From Pseudomonas sp. Seg1 (GTDB lineage: Bacteria; Pseudomonadota; Gammaproteobacteria; Pseudomonadales; Pseudomonadaceae): a stretch of 64,000 nt of DNA. Below, in pieces: positions 53,351 to 63,462 of the stretch. The notes under the pieces were generated by a model. That model made no database searches, had not been told where the DNA came from, and saw only the letters and a program-made list of their open reading frames with translations. The stretch covers positions 5,731,001 to 5,795,000 of the forward strand of contig NZ_AP021903.1 in assembly GCF_018326005.1 (NCBI RefSeq), given 5' to 3'. How positions within the stretch are numbered: the stretch's first letter is position 1; every line of letters starts with the position of its first letter. A program made the translations under genes and the position numbers.

Positions 53351-54970
53351 CTATTCCAGCAAGAGGTGACGGGCGAGCCCTTCAATGTAGGTTTCATCCT
53401 GACCATTGGGATGTGCTTCAAAGGCCAGGTGCAGATATTCGTGAGTCAAGTCGAGGCGATCCTGCAACGTCAGGACGCCGCGCACGTAAATGCGCTGGCG
53501 TTCGCGGTCGACGAAGGGGCGGCCGAAAGCGAGTTTGCACACGGCGAATGTGCTGACTTCGTTGTAGCCGGTTTCGCTTTCCAGCGTCGGGCGCCAGCCG
53601 CGTCGCTGTTTTTGCAACCAGTCTTGCGCGGCGGGCAGCGCTTCGCAGGAGGCAACCGGGTTGTCCCAGCGGCTGAGGCTGGCGCGCGGATAGGCGTGCA
53701 GCAGAATCGCGTCGTAACGCTGACCGGCGTTGGCTTGCTCGACCGCTTGTTGCCAGGCGAGTTTGTCCGGGCCGGGCTGATCGGAGTGATAGGTGACGGT
53801 GCTGCCGGCCAACACCAGATCGGCGGTCCAAGCGGCGATATTGCGCGACTCGGTAGAAGCCGGACGTGGGGCGACGCGCTGGCGGGTGCTGCTGTCGTCG
53901 ATGCTCAGGCAATCACCGTTGCGCGTGGCGTTTTGCAGCAGATAAGTGCGGATCGCCACGGCCAGAGCTTTGGCGGCTTCGGCCGGCTCGGGTTTGGCTT
54001 CGCGCTCCAGCACGCGGGCGACGTATTCTTCGCGATCCAGTCTGGCGACGAGTTTGTCGTTGAGCAGAAACAGTTCGCCGGCGCTGTGGATATCCAGCGC
54101 ATTGCCGTTGGCGAATTCGACGCGGTAGTCACCCTGTAACGGGCCGGAAGTTACGACCCGGTCACCCGCCAGCACGCGGGTGACGGGATAGCGCGAGAAC
54201 AGCCCGACCTCGACGCAGCGCCCCGCCTCCGCCGGCCATGCCGCTGGCAGCACAGTCGCCAACGCCTGGCCGTAATGACGCAAAACCATCTGACTGGTGC
54301 CGCGTCCACCAGCCCAAAGCGGCGAGCCATCAGCCGTCCAACCAGCAAAACCACCCTGCCGCGAATGCCGATCCTGATCGCCGAGCCAGCTCCAGGTTTT
54401 CACCCGCAGGCGTCCGCCGAGTTCACCGACGACATTGCCGTCGGCAGCGTTCAGCACCACATCGAGCAACACCCGGCGCATCTGCTCCTGCGCTGGCAGC
54501 GAAGCCAACACCTTGAGCAAGTCAGCCACAGAAACCCGCGTGGCCGCCTGCACCGAAGGCAATTCCAGCAACCACGACGGCGCCTGCCGAGCCTGCCAAT
54601 ACGTGCGCCAGTCAGCGGCGGCAATGCCCAATCGCGCCGGTTCAAAGTACAACCCGCAGGATTTCACCAGTGCCTGATCTCGCTCGATCTTGCCGCCCGC
54701 CGAGCAGCAGTAGACTTCCTCTTTCGACTGTCCGCGACATTCATAAGCCGGTTCGCGAGCACCGGTATCCACCAGCCACGCATAAATGAACAGCTTCCAC
54801 AGACTGCCCAGCGGTGCATCCAGCGAAGACGGCAACGGTTCGCGAGCAATCAGCTGCGTTTGACTCAACGACAACAACTCACCCTTGTACGCCACGCGCA
54901 ACGGCTCATCCTGCGCCGTCGCCAGCGCAGGAATCAGCCATAACAGCAGCCACAACAGCGGCCGGGTCAT
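53351..54970 (-). CDS. magE: MagE, YfaQ/DUF2300 family protein
   Basis: 539 residues with a Sec signal (MTRPLLWLLLWLIPALATAQ). A segment in the middle (EEYVARVLEREAKPEPAEAA then KALAVAIRTYLLQNA) resembles the SpoIID/LytB amidase-enhancer motif. The last 30 residues contain THEYLHLAFEAHPNGQDETY, i.e. an HExxH zinc-binding pattern (H510, E511, H514) with a downstream Glu. These suggest a peptidoglycan- or protein-processing role, but the family has no proven activity. The gene starts 1 bp after the magD stop, so it is translationally linked. Confidence 0.85.
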   Translation of the reverse strand: MTRPLLWLLLWLIPALATAQDEPLRVAYKGELLSLSQTQLIAREPLPSSLDAPLGSLWKLFIYAWLVDTGAREPAYECRGQSKEEVYCCSAGGKIERDQALVKSCGLYFEPARLGIAAADWRTYWQARQAPSWLLELPSVQAATRVSVADLLKVLASLPAQEQMRRVLLDVVLNAADGNVVGELGGRLRVKTWSWLGDQDRHSRQGGFAGWTADGSPLWAGGRGTSQMVLRHYGQALATVLPAAWPAEAGRCVEVGLFSRYPVTRVLAGDRVVTSGPLQGDYRVEFANGNALDIHSAGELFLLNDKLVARLDREEYVARVLEREAKPEPAEAAKALAVAIRTYLLQNATRNGDCLSIDDSSTRQRVAPRPASTESRNIAAWTADLVLAGSTVTYHSDQPGPDKLAWQQAVEQANAGQRYDAILLHAYPRASLSRWDNPVASCEALPAAQDWLQKQRRGWRPTLESETGYNEVSTFAVCKLAFGRPFVDRERQRIYVRGVLTLQDRLDLTHEYLHLAFEAHPNGQDETYIEGLARHLLLE

Positions 54971-54971
54971 G

Positions 54972-57900
54972 TCAGTTGACCGTGACCTGACCGAGGGCGG
55001 CTTTCGCTTCTTGAGCCTGATGCTGCGGCGCGTAGACCTGGGTGAAACGCACCGGCGGCAGGCTGAACTGCCCCTTCTGCGAGAACCGCACCAGATGACG
55101 CAGACGCAATTCGCCGCTCAGCGCATCCACCGGCACCGCGTAGGCCAGTTGCCCCGGTTCGAAGCGCGCCTTCTCCAGCGCGGTCGGCTCGGTGCCGTCC
55201 TTGCCCTGCAACTTGATGCCCCACGTGGTGCGTTCGACATCGGCACCCGGTGGCAGCGGCACTTCGAGCATGCCGTAGCGCAGCGGCTTCGGCGCTTTGC
55301 TGGTGAGGATCACTTCGTCCAGGTACAGACTGTCGCTGGACAGCGGCTTGGTGCCCACCGCCTCCAGTTTGAAGGTGAACGCTTCGTCACCCGGCACCAG
55401 CCGCGACAGACGACGGGTGATGGTCACGGCCATTGGATCGACGGCCGGTTGCTGGGTCTGGAAGCTCAGCGCGGCGCGCAGCGGACGCTCTTGAGTGCCC
55501 GAGACGGACAACACGCTCGGCACCGGCGTCGCGCCCTGCCATGTCCAGAACATCTCGCCGGTCGCGCCGTAATTTTTCTTCCAGCCTTCTCCCGGGGTCA
55601 GCGCGATGGTCGGCGACGCCTGCGCGATGCTGCGTTGCAACCAGCTCAGCGCCAAGGCGCGTTCGAGGGTCGATTGCTGTGGCAGCAGGCGTTGCAGCAA
55701 CGCCGTCGCACGCGACTGATCAAACGGTTGCAGCGACAGATTCAGCGCCTCGGCGAAAGGCTGCGAGCTGACCGACAGACGTTGTTGCGCCGCACCTACC
55801 TGACGATTGAACGCTTCGGGCAATGCCACTTTCGATTGCGTGGCCAGCGACGCGGTCAAGACTCGCGCCGCGGCCAGACCGAGCGCCGATTGCGGATCGC
55901 TCATCACCAGACTGTCTCCGCCATCGTCCATCAGGGTTTCGGCGTTGCCTTCACCAGCCTTGGCCAGATCGTCCATCAAACCGCTGAGCAGCGTGTTCAC
56001 CGGCAGATGCATCTGCTTGGCGAACGACAGAATCAGCGCCCGTTGCAGCAGCGGCGTGTTCGGCGCCTGCTTGGCATAGACCTCCAGCACCCGCTGCCAA
56101 TGCTCCGGCGGCAGGGTCAGCTCCAGCACCTGGCTGGCGTTCCAGTCGGCGTAATAGGCGTACGCGGTAAGGAACGCGTCAGGCTCACCGTCGTAACCCC
56201 ACCAGGTGAAGCTCGCCGACGGCCCGGCCATTTGCACCAGACGCAAACGGCTGTTCTGCATGATCAGACGCAGGCGATCGCGGGTTTGCGGGTTCGACGC
56301 CAGCGATGGATAAGCGATGCTCAACGGCAACAAACGACTGGCCGTCTGCTCGACGCCGCCGTACGGGTAGCTCAGCAGATCATCGAGGGCCGAACGGAAC
56401 AACGCTTGCGGACTGTCATCCAGACGCAGGCGAATGTCGGTGGCGTCCGCCGGCAGGCTTAGCGGTGTGTCGCCGCTGGCCACGTCGAGGCTCTGGGTCT
56501 GCGTTACTTGCCAGCCGTCACCCGTCGCACTCAGGCGTACAGCCAGGGCATCGGCGGTTTTGCCGTCCTGCACCAGCTCCGCCGTCCACTCGCCGGAGGC
56601 CAACGTGAATGCTGGCAGCGGTAGGTAGTTGATGCCGTTGTTCAGGGTCACCGGCAGGCGCTGTTCGGTGCCAGCGTAATGGGTGACCAGTTCAGCCTTC
56701 ACCGGTTTCTCGGCCTGGCTGAACGCGAACACGCCGAGCTGCGGCTGATCGCCCTTGCGGAATTTGCTCGGGCCGCTCCACTTCAGGTACAGCGGTTTTT
56801 CCGAGCGGACGAATTGCTTCTTCTGCCCGACCTGACCGTCATCGGCAATCGCCCGCGCGGTGATGCGCCAGCGGGTCAGCGAGTCCGGCATCTTGAAGGT
56901 GAAACGGGTTTTGCCGTCAGCACCGGTCAACAACTCTGGTTGCCATGCGGCGGTGTCGACGTCTTCGCGACGCGGACGCTCCAGCACTTTCACTCCGCGC
57001 TCGCTGCGGTTGGCCTTGCCCGGCGCGCCGGGGCTGCCCGGCAACGCCACGTCGTAACTGATGAACGACAGGCTGGCGCTGGTACGCACGTTGTTGCGGC
57101 GTGGGTGATAGAAGAACTGGTCGATGGTCGGCGCAACTTCTGGTTGCAGCGCGTAGACCATTTCATCGACCACGCTGACGGTCAGGTGCGCCGGTATCGC
57201 TTTGCCGGCGAACTGCGTGGTCAGGTCGACGGTGACGGTATCGCCCGGCAGATAAACCGCTTTGTCAGTGCTGATCGCCACGTCGATTTGCGGCGCTACC
57301 ACTTTGATCCCGGCGTTCTGGAAGCTGTACTGGCCACCCTTGGTGTACAGCACGGAGAAGGTCAGGTTCGGCGCAAAGTTGTCCTTCACCGGGATGCGTG
57401 CGCGGTATTGGGTGTCGCTGAGTTTTTCCAGTTTCAGCCAGTCGCCGCCCTTGGCCAGCAGCGCGGTGGCTTCGACCTTGTCGCGTTCCAGCGACAGCAG
57501 TGCATCGCTCACAGGCTCCGGGAAGGTGATCAGCGCCAGCGCTTCATCGCCGGACTTGTACTCCGGTTTGTCGAGGACGATTTCCACGGTGCCCGGCACC
57601 GCTTTGACGCCATCGCCAGTGACCGAGTGGCCAGTGGCACCGAGTACGCGACCGTGTTGATCCTTCAATGTCAGGTTGTAAGTACCCGGACGCTCGAAGG
57701 CGATGCTGAAGCCTTTGTCCTTGGCCGCAAGCTTGCCCTCGCCGGTGCTCTGGTCTTCCAGACGCACCCAGGCGTAACTGCTCGGCGTGACCGCTTTGCT
57801 CTGCTCGGTGCCGCCCTCGTTGGCGTAGCTGAACGCAACCTTGTCATTGACGGCACTGAAGCGTTGCGGCGCGCTCAAGCGGAAGCTTGCCGCGCCCCGG

Positions 57901-59546
57901 TCGATGAGGATTTCCTTGGTGGTCTTGACCCGATACGCCGCGCCATCGCTGGCAAACACGGTGAGCATGTAGCGGCTCGGCTTGTCGGCCGCCGGCAGGT
58001 CGAGGGTCGCGTTGCCCTTGCTGTCGGTGGTCAGTTCGGTGCTGGTCAGTTCCACCGGGAATTGCCCAAGGTATTGCAGCTCGTTGTCGACCATCGACAA
58101 TTGCTGGGCACGCAGACTCAGGGTCAGCTTGGCGTTGGCCACCGGTTTACCGTCTGGGTAGAGCAGCACCAGGCTGCCCTTGACCGGTTCGCCCGTGCGG
58201 TATTCCTGCTTGGCCAGGTTCAGCGAAATTTCAAAGTGCGGCTTGATGTACTCGGCAACACGGAAGGCGCTGCTGTAGGCCTGATCCTTATAGTGGAAAC
58301 GAATCTCGTAACCACCGGCCACGGCGTTATCCGGCAACTGGAAACGGCCCTGAGTGCCGGCCTTCGAATCGAGTTTCAAATCGAGACGCTGCAATTCGGT
58401 GCCCGTCGCATCCAGCACGCTGACAGTGACATCGGCCGCCCCCGGCAACACCGAATCCCGTGCATTCTTGAACTCGCGACCGACAATTTTCAGCGACACC
58501 CAATCGCCCGGGCGATACAGCGGCCGGTCGGTGAAGGCATAGAGTTTGGTGTCGTAGATTTCGCTGTCGTAATAGAAGTTCTCGGAGACGAACACCCCGC
58601 CCTCTTCGTCTTCGCCAATCACGAACGAACGCTCGGGGCTGACGTGTTTCAGGCGCAGCAAACCATCGGCATCGGTGGCGCCGCTGCTCATCACGCCGAG
58701 TCCATCGGTCCACAGCACATTGACCTTCGGCACCGAGCTGCCTTCGTGTTTGCGCGCAGCCCAGACCAGCAACTCATCACCGGCAATCTTGCTGACGGCA
58801 ACGGTGTTGGAGACGAAAACCATGGTGGTCGCGCGGTACTTGCCGATCAGTGCTTCGACCAGATACAGACCCGGCTTCAGGTTGCCCAGAGGGATGTAGA
58901 CGTTGCCCGGCGCGACGCTGACGAAGTCGCTGGAAGAGCCGGCCAGATTGACCCCGGCCGGCGGCTGAATCGGCTTGGCCTGCCACAGCGGATAACGGAA
59001 CTGGCTGACCACCGGCAGACCCGGGATCAGCGCAAATTGCGGCTGTGCGTCGTATGGCGTCGGCGCGGCGATGGCATTGCCCATCTTCAGTTCCGGCACT
59101 TCCTCGGTGACCTGTTTGCGCGATTCGTAGGAGAACGCGCGCTGCATCACCCGACGGGATTTGCGGTACCAGTTGTCCCACAGATACGCGAGGGTATTGG
59201 ACAGGCCTTCACCCTTGAACTGACCGTCACTGACCACGCGGTGCAGGTTCTTCTGGCGCTTGAGGAAGTCCAGCGGCTTGTCGATGCGATACACGCGAAT
59301 GTCCGCGCCGCCGTACGGTTCCATGCGGAACCGGCGGTAGTCGCGGCCCGGCGCTTCAAGGCGCACCATCGCCTGTTCGTCGGCGGCGAAACTGCTGTCG
59401 GCGAGCAGGAAGAAGCTTTCACCGGAGACCGGCGTGTAGCCGCTTGGCTCCACCGAGTCTTCAGCGTTGACGGTCGCCAATGGCAACAACAGCGCCAGCA
59501 GCAGGGAAATTCGAGCGCAGAGTCGCAGCATGCGGGCACCGGTCAT
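54972..59546 (-). CDS. magD: MagD, bacterial alpha-2-macroglobulin lacking the thioester
   Basis: 1524-residue periplasmic macroglobulin (YfaS type). N-terminal Sec signal ([20 protein letters not shown]). Multiple macroglobulin beta domains include [20 protein letters not shown] (MG) and [17 protein letters not shown], and the central region has [20 protein letters not shown] (A2M domain). At the place of the thioester CxEQ the sequence is [15 protein letters not shown], with Val for Cys near residue 1065, so it cannot form the covalent protease trap. In P. aeruginosa MagD also lacks it and partners with MagA-F. The start ATG overlaps the magC stop (ATGA). It is thought to guard the periplasm against host or competitor proteases. 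Confidence 0.93.
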   Translation of the reverse strand: MTGARMLRLCARISLLLALLLPLATVNAEDSVEPSGYTPVSGESFFLLADSSFAADEQAMVRLEAPGRDYRRFRMEPYGGADIRVYRIDKPLDFLKRQKNLHRVVSDGQFKGEGLSNTLAYLWDNWYRKSRRVMQRAFSYESRKQVTEEVPELKMGNAIAAPTPYDAQPQFALIPGLPVVSQFRYPLWQAKPIQPPAGVNLAGSSSDFVSVAPGNVYIPLGNLKPGLYLVEALIGKYRATTMVFVSNTVAVSKIAGDELLVWAARKHEGSSVPKVNVLWTDGLGVMSSGATDADGLLRLKHVSPERSFVIGEDEEGGVFVSENFYYDSEIYDTKLYAFTDRPLYRPGDWVSLKIVGREFKNARDSVLPGAADVTVSVLDATGTELQRLDLKLDSKAGTQGRFQLPDNAVAGGYEIRFHYKDQAYSSAFRVAEYIKPHFEISLNLAKQEYRTGEPVKGSLVLLYPDGKPVANAKLTLSLRAQQLSMVDNELQYLGQFPVELTSTELTTDSKGNATLDLPAADKPSRYMLTVFASDGAAYRVKTTKEILIDRGAASFRLSAPQRFSAVNDKVAFSYANEGGTEQSKAVTPSSYAWVRLEDQSTGEGKLAAKDKGFSIAFERPGTYNLTLKDQHGRVLGATGHSVTGDGVKAVPGTVEIVLDKPEYKSGDEALALITFPEPVSDALLSLERDKVEATALLAKGGDWLKLEKLSDTQYRARIPVKDNFAPNLTFSVLYTKGGQYSFQNAGIKVVAPQIDVAISTDKAVYLPGDTVTVDLTTQFAGKAIPAHLTVSVVDEMVYALQPEVAPTIDQFFYHPRRNNVRTSASLSFISYDVALPGSPGAPGKANRSERGVKVLERPRREDVDTAAWQPELLTGADGKTRFTFKMPDSLTRWRITARAIADDGQVGQKKQFVRSEKPLYLKWSGPSKFRKGDQPQLGVFAFSQAEKPVKAELVTHYAGTEQRLPVTLNNGINYLPLPAFTLASGEWTAELVQDGKTADALAVRLSATGDGWQVTQTQSLDVASGDTPLSLPADATDIRLRLDDSPQALFRSALDDLLSYPYGGVEQTASRLLPLSIAYPSLASNPQTRDRLRLIMQNSRLRLVQMAGPSASFTWWGYDGEPDAFLTAYAYYADWNASQVLELTLPPEHWQRVLEVYAKQAPNTPLLQRALILSFAKQMHLPVNTLLSGLMDDLAKAGEGNAETLMDDGGDSLVMSDPQSALGLAAARVLTASLATQSKVALPEAFNRQVGAAQQRLSVSSQPFAEALNLSLQPFDQSRATALLQRLLPQQSTLERALALSWLQRSIAQASPTIALTPGEGWKKNYGATGEMFWTWQGATPVPSVLSVSGTQERPLRAALSFQTQQPAVDPMAVTITRRLSRLVPGDEAFTFKLEAVGTKPLSSDSLYLDEVILTSKAPKPLRYGMLEVPLPPGADVERTTWGIKLQGKDGTEPTALEKARFEPGQLAYAVPVDALSGELRLRHLVRFSQKGQFSLPPVRFTQVYAPQHQAQEAKAALGQVTVN

Positions 59547-60181
59547 TGGGAGAGAAAGTTCAGTCGATAGACGCCGATGAAGTTGGGGTTGGCTGCGTCG
59601 GGTATCCATCGGGTGTCCTTCCATGTCATGAGTTGCTGCAGGCTTGCCGAACGCATGCCGTTGTCAGTGGGGGTGGTGGTGCCAGTGTGATAGGCGATGT
59701 AGCGACCCATCCAGATCATCAGGTGCTGGTCGTCGCCCTGATCGAAAAACATCAGGTCGCCGGGGCGTGCCTGGGACACGTCGCGGCTGACCAGATGACT
59801 GTTGAACTGAATCAGTTTGATTGCGTTGACGTACGGCCCGACCTTGCCGCCGCCCTGCTGCCATTGCTGGGCGAGCTTGCGCTGCTCATCGTTGAGCGTC
59901 AGCTCTGGCGGCAGGTAGCGATTGGACAGGCCATTGCTGCGCAGCCACTTGTCGTCGTGAACCTTCAGCGCTTCGTTGGCGGCGAAACGCACCAGCCCGG
60001 CGCAGTCCTGCTGATACCAGCGCGGGCTTGGACCCTGGCTCAGTTGCTCCTGAGCGATGCGCACGAACCAAGCGCGGAACACTTGGGATTGCGCCGGATC
60101 CAGTGCAGGCGCCTCGACGGCTCGGGCACCCGCGCTGAGCAACAGCGCGAGCAGGCCGAGGCTGCGGATCAGTGCCGTCAC
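59543..60181 (-). CDS. magC: MagC, YfaT/DUF1175 family NlpC/P60-like protein
   Basis: About 212 residues. With the GTG start at 60181, which overlaps the magB stop as GTGA, the N-terminus is [20 protein letters not shown] plus A, a clean signal peptide. An ATG four codons upstream is also possible. The body shows NlpC/P60-like features: [19 protein letters not shown] (Cys near 60), [20 protein letters not shown] (His) and YIAYHTG. This suggests a papain-like cysteine hydrolase acting on peptides or murein in the periplasm. No activity is established for DUF1175. Confidence 0.85.
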   Translation of the reverse strand: MTALIRSLGLLALLLSAGARAVEAPALDPAQSQVFRAWFVRIAQEQLSQGPSPRWYQQDCAGLVRFAANEALKVHDDKWLRSNGLSNRYLPPELTLNDEQRKLAQQWQQGGGKVGPYVNAIKLIQFNSHLVSRDVSQARPGDLMFFDQGDDQHLMIWMGRYIAYHTGTTTPTDNGMRSASLQQLMTWKDTRWIPDAANPNFIGVYRLNFLSQ

Positions 60182-61890
60182 AGCGCTTTCCATTCCAGCG
60201 GCAACCACTGCCAGTGGCCGTCAGGCTCGCTGCCTTCCGGCAAGGTCAGGGCATATTTGCCGTAGCCACCGAGGGTGCGCAGTTTCGGGATCAGGTAGGT
60301 TTGCGCGGCGTTGTAGAACACCGGTTCCATGTCCTGCGGCAGGCTGTCGAGGGTTTCCTGCTGCATCAGTTGCGCCATCGAATCCGGGCCGAAGTAGATC
60401 GGCATCAGCACGTCTTTGGGCAGTACGTCGGCCATCGGCGGGAAGCGTTTGTCGAGCGTGCCGAGAGCCTTGTCGACGAGTTTGTCGTCGAGAGAAAACA
60501 GCAGTGTCGAGCCGTGGCGGGCGAGGCTGACTTTCATGAACGCCTTGCCGCTGATCGCGTCCGGATTCTCGGCAGTCTTCGCCGCATAGGGGCCGAAATT
60601 GGAGCTGACCTGACGCTGCCAGACGTGGCTCTGACCTTGTTGTTTCTCGACCACCGGGAAGACGTTTTCTTCAACGTTGGACTCGAACGCGCCGACCATC
60701 GAGCCGAACAGTTTGCCGAGGTCGCCATCGAGTTTGCTGCTGTCCTCGTCCTTCAGACTGGCGACCAGCAATGGCGTGTACAAACGTGAATCGGCGTACC
60801 AGCACAGGCCCGCAGCGCCGGCCACATGCTCGGTGAGGGTCTGCGCGACGGCTTCTTCGGCGCCGAGTTTCACCAGCAGAGGTTTCTGTGGTTCAGCCGC
60901 GACCGGCAAGGTCACGCAAGCACTCGCACCCAGCGGCATCGCTTGCCACACCGGTTTGAAATCGAAGTCCGGCTGGTTGTCCAGTTCGTCCATGGCCAGG
61001 TAGCTGTGCCAGCCCTTGTCGTCCATGTCGAAACGCAGCCCGGCGAAGTTCGGGATAAAGCGCTGATAACCCATGGCGAGGACGCTGGAGTTGACCGAGA
61101 GACGCTGTTTGGTCTCAGGGTTTTTTGCTGGCAGGCCGAAGGCTTCCGGGAACAGTTTTTCACCGTTGAGCAGGGCCGCCAGCGCTTGCGGCGAAACATG
61201 GCCCGACTCTTCAGAGACGCCACTTTCCGGGTCGTAATACTTGGCCGGGTTGGACAGCACCACCAGTTTGTCGCCGTGGGAGGCGAACAACAGGGCTTTG
61301 CTGGCGTTGTAGGTCAGTTGAAACAGGGGCACGGTATCGCCGCCGACCTTGAGTTCGCCCATCTGGCTAAGCTGCGTGTCATCCAGCGCGACTTTCGCCA
61401 GCGGTTCCAGCAGTTTCGCCAGCCCGCCGCGATCCATCACCAGCAGGAAATCCTTCAAGCGGCCATCAGCGCCGCGCCACAGCGCAACGTCCGCGGGTTG
61501 ATCGAAAAGCTGTTCGATCAGGCTGTCCTGCAACTTCAGATCATGCTCGTAGATGATCCGGCGCAGACTGCCGATCAGGCCCAGGCGGTCGGCGTGGGTT
61601 TCGTAATAGAAGACGAAATCTTCGGTGAGCGTGGCCTTGAGGAACGGTACCGTCAGCAGGTCCTTGGGCAACTGGCTCAGGGAGCGGGTTTCGAGCAACG
61701 CATCCGGACGGCTCAGGCCAAGCTTGTCGCTGGCCAATTCCGCCGGCGGTGCCTTGGGCTTGAGCAGCAGCCAGCCAAAACCACCCGCCACGCCGGCCAC
61801 CAGGCACAACCCGGCCAGCAGCAAAGGCCAGCGCCGCGAAGGTTTGGCCGCTGGCGTGTCGGCAGCCGAAGTAACAATGTTATCGCTCAT
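60178..61890 (-). CDS. magB: MagB, YfaA/DUF2138 family membrane-anchored protein
   Basis: 570 residues. Cytoplasmic N-terminus of about 20 residues, then one TM helix ([20 protein letters not shown]), so a periplasmic protein anchored in the inner membrane. Family-typical sequence: [40 protein letters not shown] and [20 protein letters not shown]. No enzyme motif is recognised. The start [13 protein letters not shown] at 61890 has GAGAAG upstream. It ends overlapping magC and follows magA by 35 bp. Confidence 0.87.
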   Translation of the reverse strand: MSDNIVTSAADTPAAKPSRRWPLLLAGLCLVAGVAGGFGWLLLKPKAPPAELASDKLGLSRPDALLETRSLSQLPKDLLTVPFLKATLTEDFVFYYETHADRLGLIGSLRRIIYEHDLKLQDSLIEQLFDQPADVALWRGADGRLKDFLLVMDRGGLAKLLEPLAKVALDDTQLSQMGELKVGGDTVPLFQLTYNASKALLFASHGDKLVVLSNPAKYYDPESGVSEESGHVSPQALAALLNGEKLFPEAFGLPAKNPETKQRLSVNSSVLAMGYQRFIPNFAGLRFDMDDKGWHSYLAMDELDNQPDFDFKPVWQAMPLGASACVTLPVAAEPQKPLLVKLGAEEAVAQTLTEHVAGAAGLCWYADSRLYTPLLVASLKDEDSSKLDGDLGKLFGSMVGAFESNVEENVFPVVEKQQGQSHVWQRQVSSNFGPYAAKTAENPDAISGKAFMKVSLARHGSTLLFSLDDKLVDKALGTLDKRFPPMADVLPKDVLMPIYFGPDSMAQLMQQETLDSLPQDMEPVFYNAAQTYLIPKLRTLGGYGKYALTLPEGSEPDGHWQWLPLEWKAL

Positions 61891-61925
61891 CTTCTCAAAG
61901 CCCGATTTCATCCGTGGCGGGATGC

Positions 61926-62717
61926 TTAATAGTTGAAAGTCTTGACCAGCAGCAGATCACCGATCGCCCGCAGGGGCACGATGAAGGTCTCGCGTTTTTC
62001 GTCGACGGTGTTTTCGTTGAGCACCAGCGTGATTTGCGAGGTAATCACCTCGTTCTGGTTGCTGGTCTCATCGAAGTTATAGCCGCCGTTACCGTAGTTG
62101 CCCCAATAGTTGACGTAAACCAGATAGGTGCCATGCAGCGGCGCGGTCATGGTGAACATCTCCGGACCGGGACCATCGACGCCATCCGGGTCGAGACCGC
62201 CGCCGTTGCTCAGCGCCGGCCGCGCCCAAAAGGCATGCTGACCGTCGGGCGTGACAATGTGCAGATCAAGTTCGGCTTTCGGATCGTCCCATCCCAAGAC
62301 AAGACGAATTTTCGCCGGCGTGCGCAGGTTATTTGCTTCATAAAATTGCACACGCTTGAGCGACTGGCCTTCGGCGCTGATCACCTCGACGCTGTTCGAC
62401 CCCGCGCCAAACGCATACGGGCGGGCAAATCGCCCTTGGTCGTCGGTGTACAGATTCAGTGGATTGCCGTTGACGGCGAGGCTGTGCGGCGGGCGCATAT
62501 GGCCGATGGCTTTGAGCTGGCCTTCGATCATTGTGCGATTACGCTGGACGCCGCGATCGATCGGCGGCGTCGGGTAGGCGACTTGCGGGTTTTCCGTTCG
62601 GTCGAGCAAACCGTGATAACGCCAGCCGCCCACCGGTTCCGCCAACTCGGCAGTCGGCGCGGCCAGCAGCGCGGGCGCGCAGGCCAACCCGATCAGCAGC
62701 ATAAGAAATGAACGCAT
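61926..62717 (-). CDS. magA: MagA, YfaP/DUF2135 family periplasmic protein
   Basis: 263 residues with a Sec signal (MRSFLMLLIGLACAPALLAA). It has the same fold signature as magF: KIRLVLGWDDPKAELDLHIV, GTYLVYVNYWGNYGNGGYNF, ending RAIGDLLLVKTFNY. First gene of the operon; the promoter is at 62834-62862. Together magA and magF bracket the macroglobulin cluster and probably arose by duplication. Confidence 0.87.
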   Translation of the reverse strand: MRSFLMLLIGLACAPALLAAPTAELAEPVGGWRYHGLLDRTENPQVAYPTPPIDRGVQRNRTMIEGQLKAIGHMRPPHSLAVNGNPLNLYTDDQGRFARPYAFGAGSNSVEVISAEGQSLKRVQFYEANNLRTPAKIRLVLGWDDPKAELDLHIVTPDGQHAFWARPALSNGGGLDPDGVDGPGPEMFTMTAPLHGTYLVYVNYWGNYGNGGYNFDETSNQNEVITSQITLVLNENTVDEKRETFIVPLRAIGDLLLVKTFNY

Positions 62718-62833
62718 GTGATGCCTCCTGCCATGCCTGAACGAAACCTTGCACCCGATCCTCGGTACTTCACAGCGGTGAAAACTGCGTTTCGTCTGAA
62801 AGACCCGTGACTGTCGGGTCGTAGAAGGCGCGA

Positions 62834-62862
62834 AGATTAGCCATTTGGCAGTTTTTTAACAA
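62834..62862 (-). promoter_or_regulatory. Sigma-70 promoter of the mag operon
   Basis: On the minus strand TTGTTA (62862-62857), a 17-bp spacer and TAATCT (62839-62834). Expected start of transcription near 62827, giving a 110-nt leader before magA. Good match to the consensus in spacing and in both hexamers. Confidence 0.6.
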
Positions 62863-62911
62863 TCGGATACATCTGGATTTGCGGTGAGAATCACGCAGTG
62901 TTGTTGAGCGT

Positions 62912-62957
62912 GAGCCGAATAGCGCTCTTATTCGGCTCACAAAATGAGCCGAATAAG
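62912..62957. promoter_or_regulatory. Three-fold inverted-repeat array GAGCCGAATA upstream of mag
   Basis: GAGCCGAATA at 62912 (plus), its inverse TATTCGGCTC at 62929, and again GAGCCGAATA at 62946, spaced 17 bp start to start. The first two form an 11-bp hairpin, and the second and third a perfect 13-bp hairpin with loop CAAAA. It lies 50-95 bp upstream of the mag -35. It could be an operator array or a bidirectional terminator. Confidence 0.55.
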
Positions 62958-62985
62958 CCTTAACCTTCATGAATCCCTAAAAAAA

Positions 62986-63124
62986 CCTGTGGCGAGGGGA
63001 TTTATCCCCGATCGGCTGCGAAGCAGTCGTAAACCGTTATCCACGGTTTTCCCTGAAAAAACCGGTCGGCTGCTTTTTGGGGTTGCTGCGCAACCCATCG
63101 GGGATAAATCCCCTCGCCACAGGG
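62986..63124. repeat. REPIN, copy B
   Basis: Inverted ends CCTGTGGCGAGGGGATTTAT and GGGGATAAATCCCCTCGCCA. The left 50 bp are identical to copy A at 43118. Located between the mag regulatory region and xseB. The rest of 62718-63219 holds the mag promoter and repeat array only. Confidence 0.85.
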
Positions 63125-63219
63125 TTATGTGCACGGCCTTGGACTAGGTACCTCATTTGCCCATAACCCCCCTATCTGCTAGTGTCGCGCCGGTTTAACG
63201 TCAACCGGAAATCGCCGCC

Positions 63220-63462
63220 ATGGCCCGCAAAAAAGCTGCACTGGATTTCGAACAGTCCCTCGCCGACCTGCAAACACTGGTCGAGCGTCTGGAGAATGGT
63301 GAATTGTCGCTGGAAGACTCGCTGACCGCTTTCGAGCAGGGCATCGGTCTGACCCGTGACTGCCAGGCAGCGCTGGCGCAAGCCGAGCAGAAGGTGCAAG
63401 TGCTGCTGGAGCGCGATGGCGAACTCGCCGAGGAACCCTTCGACGCGGAACAGCCAGAATGA
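63220..63462 (+). CDS. xseB: Exodeoxyribonuclease VII small subunit
   Basis: 80 residues, partner of XseA in the single-strand exonuclease VII. It has the family core [20 protein letters not shown] and [20 protein letters not shown]. It forms a helical hairpin. It ends in TGA overlapping the ispA ATG (ATGA), the usual xseB-ispA(-dxs) operon. Confidence 0.95.
   Translation: MARKKAALDFEQSLADLQTLVERLENGELSLEDSLTAFEQGIGLTRDCQAALAQAEQKVQVLLERDGELAEEPFDAEQPE

Noticed and set aside
56679..59570. A 963-codon open frame on the plus strand opposite magD.
   Set aside because: It is an antisense shadow caused by high-GC third positions. It has no family motifs and the opposite strand encodes a clear macroglobulin.
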